Origin: Tulasnella sp. 424
Lineage: Eukaryota; Basidiomycota; Agaricomycetes; Cantharellales; Tulasnellaceae
Reading direction: 5' to 3'
Length of the DNA: 38,190 bases
Assembly: GCA_019633425.1 (NCBI GenBank)
Contig: WSUB01000269.1
Span: forward strand, 1 to 38,190
Each line of letters begins with the position of its first letter. The stretch's first letter is position 1. Below, one piece after another: positions 31,301 to 38,190 of the stretch. Under the pieces are notes generated by a model. That model was not told where the DNA came from. It saw nothing but the letters and a program-made list of their open reading frames with translations, and ran no database searches. Both the position numbers and the translations under genes were made by a program.

Positions 31301-31968
31301 TCACGTCGGTTTCGTTCTCCCCAGATGGCAAGGTTCTGGCATCTGCGTCTGTTGACTGGACGGTTCGCCTATGGGATGCTGGTACAGGAGCACTGCTGGG
31401 CGACCCGCTGACCGGGCACAGGGGCTGTGTCACGTCGGTTTCGTTCTCTCCAGATGGCAAGGTTCTGGCATCTGGGTCTGATGACCGGACGGTTCGCCTA
31501 TGGGATGCTGGGACTGGGGCACCGTTGGGCGACCCGCCGTCCGCTCAGCGTGGCTGGGTCAGGTCGGTTTTGTTCTCACCAGATGGCAAGGTTCTGGCAT
31601 CTAGGTCTGATGATGGGACGGTTCGCCTATGGAATGCTGTGACCTGGACACCGTTGGGAGGTTTATTGGCAGGTCCAAACATGTGGGCCAGGTTGTCTGG
31701 CATTTTACTAGATAGCTTACCACCCTTTCCTGCCCAACCGGGGTGTATCCTTCCCGGGTTCCCCATCTCTGGTGATCTTCAGTTTCAATCAAACTGGCTT
31801 AGAAGTAATTCCGAACGCTTTTTGTGGTTTCCCACCGGCTATTATAACTCTGATCTAGACCCCAAATTCAACAGCATCCCTTCTCCGAGTCACGGGCGGG
31901 TCGCTCTCTTGGATTTCGCCGGACGTAGCCTTCTCGTTCTTGATTCTCCTCGTACTCCTGTACCATGA
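25391..31968 (+). CDS. kinase-helical domain-NACHT-WD40 fusion protein B (NLR-like STAND receptor; 11 exons, 1992 aa)
   Basis: Exons 25391-25618, 25679-25855, 25915-26202, 26262-26453, 26518-26622, 26685-26921, 26974-27113, 27177-27309, 27369-27411, 27466-29048, 29116-31968; 5979 nt, in frame, no stop. Every intron position and phase matches gene A; eight of eleven exons have identical lengths. Kinase, residues ~25-295: VAVKELK, HADIKPEN, DFG, NYMAGELF, DVYAFG, but the nucleotide loop reads LSAGYADIYHG, lacking the usual glycines. Helical domain: PVVGRYVAAVADVG then MDENEDIANVLE and amphipathic helices. NACHT: P-loop GMAGRGKST near 577, VVDALDEC, FILTCRPES. WD40, residues 1126-1899: 18 repeats of 43 aa. 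Tail ends LLVLDSPRTPVP. Likely a paralog of A with a different ligand range; the repeat surface is where they differ most. Confidence 0.85.
29365..31686 (+). repeat. WD40-encoding tandem array B, 18 x 129 bp
   Basis: Eighteen units of exactly 129 bp without an indel. Codons 16, 18, 20 and 41-43 vary most, while SFSPDGKVLAS and VRLWDAG are nearly fixed. Units 2 and 15 share a rare Trp-Tyr (RLWYAG in place of RLWDAG) together with a GHRN/GHRD end, pointing to block duplication or exchange inside the array. Units 9, 10, 12, 17 and 18 have lost the GH dipeptide (APRPW, EPRRK, VPRRR, AQRGW, GPNMW). Confidence 0.93.
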
Positions 31969-32681
31969 ATATCTATTCAACTGTATAAAATCTGTGGAGG
32001 CATCTCATTCCGAGCAAGTCGCTGAAAAATCCAATTGATTCCTGCGTTTCACCCCTCGGCCGCGCGATTCATCGAGTGAATAGACACGTACTATCCCGAT
32101 AATCACAAGCCCCCATTTTGACAGTTATACTGAGGGATCCATTGCTATTTAAGCTACATACCTTTCCGGACGGGCGTGAGATAAGTATTTGGACGGTATC
32201 ACACCACACGTAGCGGCAGGCCAGTTCCTCTAAATGGTAAGGGTAGTGGGCTCGCTGATTGACACACCTAGTCAGTGGTAAAACTAACCCCACGGATTAG
32301 ATGTGTAATGCTAGATAGATTTCGGGTTGCGTCTTCATAACGCCACCCCTGGAGGGAGATCTCAAAGTATTTTTACGCAGGCGGCATGTTTGACGCAGTT
32401 GTCTCACCGAACCCCCGCTTATTGAATCATACATTTCTCCCCCGTGGCCTCGTCGCACTACCTACGCTCCAGATTCCAGCGCGTCCGGAATATCGAAACT
32501 GTTCTGCCGGATTAGACCGTACTTAGGAGGAGGGAACCCACATGAGCAGCTAACCATCTTAGGCGCGTCCAAGGTTTGCCCACACACCCATGGAAGGGTA
32601 TGATATCCAGTGGTAAGACAGAAAGCCAGAGGATCCGCAGTCCACAATACAAGTACTTTGATCTCAGGGGCGTTATCAATA
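31969..32681. other. intergenic between kinase-NLR B and helicase pseudogene, no gene seen
   Basis: Convergent intergenic DNA. Short frames on both strands (for example 32069-32293, -) show nothing recognisable. Confidence 0.5.
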
Positions 32682-35600
32682 CTAAATGCTATCCGCCCAA
32701 CCTGTGCCTGCGCCTTCCATCCGGGAAACATAAACCACCTCGTCCTCCTCATCGGAGAATCTATCCTCGGCGCCCAATCCTTGCCGGCGAAGAACGGTGC
32801 CTCTTGCGCGTCTTTCCAACGCTTCCATATTGGCCGCATGCTCCTGCTGGCACCTGCGGATGTAGAGAGCTGGAACGGTGAGATCGACCTCTTCGTTGGC
32901 GTCCCATGGCGGGTCGAGAGCTGGTCCGGTGTACCCCTTGTTTAGTCGGGCGTAGTTTAGCAAAGCTCGCCACAGAGGGTCGAGTTAAAGGTTGTGGGGG
33001 TTTCCGACGACGAAGAGTCCCGCCCGGGCGCGCGTCACAGCCACTGTGCAGCGTTCAAAACGCGAAGTCAGATCTCCGAAGTGAAAAGGTCAGGCAAAGG
33101 CGTACCATTAAGCCTTCGCGGAGATGCTACAAACCTAAGAGTGTGCTTTGAATTCAAAAGCTACGTTCTCCGAGGAGCTTCGGGTAGTTGAAATGATAAC
33201 GATGGGTCGTTCCTGGCGAGTCGATGAGTCAGCTGCGGAGAACAATATTGAGATGAGGGGCCTCCAGCATACCTGTCCTTGGAATTCCCCAACGGACCCC
33301 ACTTTGATATCTTGGTACCTGTGACCATCCAAGGTGCTCCTGATCTTCGAACACTGTGCACTGTACGGCGCGATGATCCCAATGTCCTTGGACTCTGCAG
33401 GGCAAACGCGTCAATCGACCTAAGCTCAAGGCACTGATCTGGACAGATTCACTCACTGAATCCCATTGAAACACTTGACAGGATCTCATCCACGATGTAC
33501 TTGACCTCGAGGACTTCATACGAATTGAAGTATGAAGGCGACGTGCTCCCACGCTGGTCTTGACCTACATCCGGAAGTCACGAGTAAATGGTACGATTAG
33601 TGATGGGAAAAAGGAGGCAGAACTTACTAACGATGCCATGGAACTTGATGGGGAAATTCGGATTGGGCAGCTTGTACTAGCCGACGAGCCGAGTCGTGAT
33701 CATGGGGTCGGCTCCCGCTTCAAGGTCCCCTGAATAGAACTGTTCGTTCGGCAATTGAAGGATAGAAGGATGGTTTCGGAAATTACGTCGGACTTTAACG
33801 ATTCTAAAAGGCAAAGACGATCGTATGTTTAAGACTCGATGCCAGTTGCCCATCCACCTAAACCTCGACCCACGTAACGTTCTCCTGCCCCATAGTACCC
33901 TTTTCGTCGTACATCATCAATTCCATCAAACGCAATAGGTAACTCTTTGAGTATCCCAATGCCCTAGAAATCGGGGAGTGAATCATGGGACCTAGGGTCC
34001 CGATGTTAGCTGGTCCGGAGCAGGAAAGAGCGGCGAACAGGCCTACCAAGCTGATGATGGTCTCCGCAGAGAACGACGTTCGTGTTATGATCCGACAAAG
34101 TTAAGATGGGGATCAAGACTATAGACAACGAGGAGCCATTGCACGTCAGCAACGAACACGCCAAGCCAGGAACAAACAAAACGCACCCTCGGGTTCCGCA
34201 GCCTGCCCAGCCTCGTCAATCAAAATCCAATCGAAATGACCCGGTTTCACACCCAGACGTGACGGTACACCAGCGGTAACGCACGTCGCGACCACGACTT
34301 TGAACTTCAACAGCGTCTGCAAGTCTGGGAGATGGAAGCGCATCCCATCGTTCTCGGGGTCCAGTTGAAGCAAGCCGAATTCCTGCTGGAACAGCTTCAA
34401 CTCTGGTGACTGGGGAGTCTCGTAATCTCGCGTGGCAGCGTCCAGTCTGAGGAGGTTCGACTTGCCGAGGTTCTTAAGACGCGTGGCGATGTTGTCTACT
34501 GCTGAATTGACGGGGCGCAGGCGAGGATCCGGATGTCGCTGTCCCGAGCTTAGAGCTGTTGGATGGCTTCAACGAGTGTCGACGTTTTCCCAGTTCCGAA
34601 ACTAAAGAGGAAAAGAACCGATTTGTGCATGTGCTATATCTGATGATGATTGGAATCACGTACGGTCCGTGGATGATGAACGGTGCGCTTCCGGGGCCCA
34701 TGCTCAGAATCCGAGATATCGCCATTTGCCGAGGCTCGTTCCCCCTAATCAATCGACTCAGGGGCGAGAAGTGAACCTCCTTGCAAGGCCGAACGGACGT
34801 AACGTCCTTCCACTCCGGGAACAAGAACCTCTTCTTGCTCACATCTGGGATTAGGACGGCCTGGTGCTCTCTGCGGAAAGGCAGGCGATTGAGAGTAAAA
34901 TCGACGTCGTATGTCAACCCTGGAAAATGTGGGAAGTCGTGGTGAAGAGAAAGAAGGACGCCTAACCCTTTCAAGCGGTGGACGTAGCCAGCGTGCGAGA
35001 CCCTCTGTTCGCCGTGCAGTCTGATCTTGATGAGGTCGCCGACGATGACAGAAGGTCAGTTTTCGGCAAGTCCCGGGACTTGTACGGCAGTCCAACGAGC
35101 CAGTGCGTGAATCAACAGCGGAAAAGGTGAGGGAACTCGCAGCTGTCAAATGTTTAGTCAGGATATGACCAAGTCAGGCAACGCGTCAAACACCCACTAG
35201 TAAAGCCGTCCCGACTCCGAAATTGGGATGCTTTCAGTGGAATAGCGCCGTAAATTCTCCCTTAAAAGTTGGGCTTAGGTAAGTGTTTATTCTACAAGCT
35301 CCTCGCTCAGCAGAGACCCACCGCTGCTGCAACTCTTCGAGGAAGATCAAATTCTGCCAGAACTGACCAAACGACTTCAAGTCGAACTTCTTCGGCAGCA
35401 ACGTTTGCTTGATTTGTTCGATGAGACCCTTGGGATTCTTCCCAGTGACGATGTTGAACACCTGGTTTGGCATGCGGTACTCGGGGAGATACGTCTTCCA
35501 AGTGACGCGGAACGGATCTTCCCATGGCTCGCCGACGGTTTCCATCACTTCCGCTTTGATAACCGGTGCTGGGTTTGGTGGGGGTTTGTGATATTCGGTC

Positions 35601-36560
35601 TTGGGCTTTAGCCTCTCCAACTTTTCGCGGCTGCCCACCTCGGCGCGAATCGTTCGACAGATTACAAAGTTTCGGGACGTGATGTTGTCCCTGAATTGCA
35701 TCTCAATGTGGTCGTTTAATACGCCCACCAAGCTGCGGTCTCGAACGATAAAGTTGACTTGAAGCGTAACGCGCTGGCCACGGCGTGGCTGTGTCGAAAT
35801 GCTGAACCTGAACGGCCGGCGTTAGAGCCATTTCGACAAGATAGATAAAGGGAAACTTACGGGGCTGTTTGAGCTGTGGATATATCTTCGATTATAGACC
35901 TCAGCTTTCCGCCGATCATCGAAATGCCCTGGTTATGCGAAGTAACCACGAGCAGCTTCGAGATACTCCAAGTACCTCTCAATGACGATACATCGATGAT
36001 ACCAAAGTTAATTACTTCCTTCCTTAATGATACGCTCACTCCAGGAGCGTTGTACTGCGTTCCCCTTGTTCGACGACGGACCGAAAGTATCCGCTTGACT
36101 CTGTGTCCAACCAAGCCGATGTGCTCTTCCCACTTATCCTCAAACACGTCGATATGGCAAATGTCGCAGCGAAAATAACCTGCTTGTGGCCGGGTAGTTT
36201 CGCGATAGGCAGGGAAGGGTGTCTCGACCCAATCAAAGTCGCGTTCTGCTCGGTTGCGGTGAGCGTCGGACTGGGTGTGCCGCTCCCGCAAGGCCCTCTC
36301 CGTGAGCCCGCGGTCCAATGACTCTACCCCCACGAGCGCTTTGTTGCAAAGGTCGCAAAAAGGCTCGCAATTACGGGACAGCAGCTTATGCTGGGAACCC
36401 TTCACGTGTTTTTCCGCTTGTACGTGGCTGAAAGAAGAAAGGGAGCATTGGCGACAAAAGAGAGAAATGTTGTGAACGAAGGGGCAAGCCCGGCGCTCGC
36501 ATCTGCCTGTGACCACAAGATCGGCGCAGGTAGCTTTTCTGGAATGCCGGCGGGATGGGT
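32682..36560 (-). pseudogene. MOV10/SDE3-like SF1 RNA helicase with N-terminal zinc fingers, copy 2, inactivated
   Basis: Read on the - strand from 36560. First a CCCH finger (CADLVVTGRC, ACPFVH) and C2H2-like fingers (CRQCSLSSFSHVQAEKH; CDLCNKAL). Then the MOV10-like middle (SRNFVICRTIRAE; RMPNQVFNIVTG; SVIVGDLIKIRLHGEQRV), Walker A HGPFGTGKTSTLVEAIQQ, motif II LIDEAGQAAEPEG, LGPMIHSPISRALG, NFRNHPSILQLPNEQFYSGD, APYSAQC and VAVTRARAGLFVVGNP. Family members unwind RNA in silencing and mRNA decay. The frame is broken repeatedly inside conserved blocks: TGA at 35056-35058, TAA at 34550-34552 just after Walker A, a one-base loss near 34505-34510 in the CAPSNSA block, TAG at 33677-33679 and TAA at 32985-32987. 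The motifs are still readable, so decay is fairly recent. Confidence 0.85.
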
Positions 36561-37140
36561 GAGGTGGGGATATCAAGGGGGATGAAAGGGGGGGGAGGAA
36601 AGCGGAGACCAGGATTGGCAAGGGGGATGGGAGTATATAAAGCGGGTTGGTGTGAGCGATTATGTAAGTGAGCGGGACGGAACCAGAATATGCATAGAAC
36701 ATGGAACATGGAATATAATTACCGCTGGGAATGAGTCAAGGCCATCAGGGAGGGGTCGCGGCGGGTGCAACGAAATGCGGCACGTGCTGACCAAACTAAA
36801 ATCAAGTTGCCAAAAACAGAAAATTCGTGGCCCTCCCGGGGTTTGCCTCCCCGGAATCCCCATGAAGTGGATAATTAAGTTTTTTTTCTGCGTGTAAATG
36901 AAATCTACAGGAAGAGCGAAACTCAAAACGCCGGCCGCGACCGAAACCCGAGCCATCCCCGAGCCTGTCGGTCCGGCAGCGCATTTTGACCAAGCGGAAA
37001 TCTCTCAACATGTCCTCTCAGAGTCGACCTGCTTGTGGAATATCGCCGACGTTCGAAGGTTCGGATCATTATAGATGTGCTTTAATAAAATATATGTAAA
37101 GCATTGTGGATATTAAAAAGTAGAGTAGGCGGTGCATTCT
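36561..37140. other. intergenic between helicase pseudogene and ABC transporter
   Basis: No supported gene. A TATA-like GTATATAAAG lies near 36632 in + orientation, with an 81-codon frame after it (36652-36897) that shows no domain. The two flanking genes are both on the - strand, so this region should hold the former helicase promoter and the 3' end of the transporter. Confidence 0.5.
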
Positions 37141-38190
37141 CTAAGACAGCAAGTCTTCTTCCACGATTTTGCTCTGCTCGCAGAGACCACGGAAGATCCC
37201 ACTTCTAAGTTTGAACAAGTTGTAAGGAGTGTCGAATTCCTGATTGAAGGGATAAATGAGCTGAATGAGGGAGACGGATGAGCATGAAACCTACGGCGAT
37301 AGTGCCATTGTCCAAAACCAGAACGCGGTCGTAACGGATAATGGTCCGCAAGCGATCTGAGGGTGAGACGAATCAATATTAATTGCACGGCCATTGTTAA
37401 ATGACACCACTCACGGGCGATGCAGAGGAGGGTTTTGCCTCCGAACTCTTTGGAGATCGTATCTTGGATTGCCGCGTCCGTCTCAACGTCCACAGAGGCT
37501 GTAGCTTCATCCATAATAACTAGCTTGATTTTGTCCCGTACAAGGGCCCGAGCCAAGGATAACAGTGACCGCTCTCCAACGCTCAGGTTCGCCCCTTCAG
37601 GTTCCACGGGCATATCGAGGGTGAATCGCGTTGTTGGGGCGTTCTGCTCGGTGTCAACTCTTTCTGAGCTAGAGGTTGTAGCTGAGGACGGTCCAATGAG
37701 GTGTGCTCGACGTAGGGCGTCGTAAAGTTTGACGTCGTCATAACGAGAAAACGGATCTAGGTTACTGCGAACGGTCCCAGAGAACAGCAATGGATCTTGA
37801 GGAATTATAGATATCTGAAAGAGGGCGAATAAGCCAAATGTATTTCCCCCTCATTACGCCGCGACTTGCCTTGCTCCGCAGGTCGTTCAGCCCAATGCTT
37901 GATATATCGATGCCGTCCAGCCAGATCGAACCCTCCGCAAGCTCCACGATACGATACAGGGCGATCATCAGAGATGACTTGGTGTTATGCCCAGAGTTAG
38001 CACCCAAATCGGCCTATAGGATATGATAACGCGGTACCTTTCCAGCGCCAGTTCGCCCTACAACGCCAATTTTCTCTCCTGGCTTGATTTCCATGGTAAT
38101 CCCCTTCAGAACAGGAGGAAGTCCCGGTCGGTATCTCATGACCACGTCCTTGAACTGGACAGAACCTCCTCTCGGCCAGTCAGGTGGCGG
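37141..38190 (-). CDS. ABC transporter, ABCC (MRP/Yor1-like) family, C-terminal nucleotide-binding domain (partial, 5' end outside window)
   Basis: Exons on the - strand: 38190-38038, 37977-37870, 37814-37415, 37356-37295, 37239-37141; 822 nt in frame, 273 residues plus stop. This is the second nucleotide-binding domain of a full-length ABCC exporter. Walker A is GRTGAGK|SS (split by an intron), Q-loop [10 protein letters not shown], signature LSVGE (typical of ABCC NBD2), Walker [14 protein letters not shown]-loop CIAHRLRT, and the tail is [13 protein letters not shown]...[10 protein letters not shown]. The transmembrane parts lie beyond 38190. Such proteins pump drugs, conjugates or metabolites across the plasma or vacuolar membrane; the substrate cannot be told. 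The intron at 37815-37869 starts with GC (AAG|GCAAGT) rather than GT. Confidence 0.93.

Larger units (their letters stand above)
24790..36480. repeat. segmental duplication, copy B (kinase-NLR gene + ruined helicase)
   Basis: Right copy of the large direct duplication described at 13180-22527. It is the longer copy: the WD40 array has 18 units and the helicase is not interrupted by foreign DNA. Confidence 0.75.

Noticed and set aside
30255..31460. 401-codon open frame on the - strand inside WD40 array B (and a 316-codon one at 17608-18558 in array A)
   Set aside because: The unit length of 129 bp is a multiple of three, so a frame free of stops in one unit stays open in all. The + strand carries clear WD40 repeats and the - strand protein is only a repeated low-information string.
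36632..36897. TATA-like box followed by an 81-codon + strand frame
   Set aside because: The frame has no recognised domain or splice partner and lies in the presumed upstream region of the - strand helicase.

Overview
The window is nuclear DNA of a filamentous basidiomycete (Agaricomycotina). The grounds are: genes split by many short introns of about 50-95 bp with clear GT-AG borders; CBM1-linked GH6 cellulases; a DUF6593-type protein, a family I know only from mushroom-forming fungi; and large NACHT-WD40 STAND proteins. I cannot name the species from the sequence.

Left part (1-11665): a tandem cluster of secreted GH6 cellobiohydrolases on the + strand. It has the tail of one gene (1-132) and three complete genes (2190-4029, 5590-7503, 9535-11392). 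Each complete gene encodes a signal peptide, CBM1, Ser/Thr linker and GH6 catalytic domain. The last two sit in two copies of a ~3.7-3.9 kb tandem duplication that includes promoter and 3' flank. The three complete genes have three different intron patterns, and one has Ser in place of a conserved Cys.

Middle and right part (12.2-36.5 kb): a DUF6593 gene (12218-12984), then a large segmental duplication with a period of about 11.6 kb. Each copy carries a very large + strand gene (13784-19495 and 25391-31968) followed by a convergent, ruined MOV10/SDE3-like RNA helicase on the - strand. I rebuilt both large genes exon by exon. In both, 11 exons join in phase without a stop to give one protein: protein kinase, linker, helical domain, NACHT, then a WD40 array of 11 or 18 repeats of exactly 43 residues. 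The helicase copies are pseudogenes, and the left one is also interrupted by about 1.4 kb that holds a piece of a transposon-type helicase.

Right end (37141-38190): the 3' part of an ABCC (MRP/Yor1-type) transporter on the - strand, running out of the window.

The most interesting system is the pair of kinase-NLR fusions. Their architecture (kinase, a helical domain that may resemble MLKL/HeLo bundles, NTPase, fast-changing repeat sensor) resembles a self-contained immune or incompatibility receptor. The two genes kept open frames while their neighbours decayed. Function, expression and partner are inferred, not shown.
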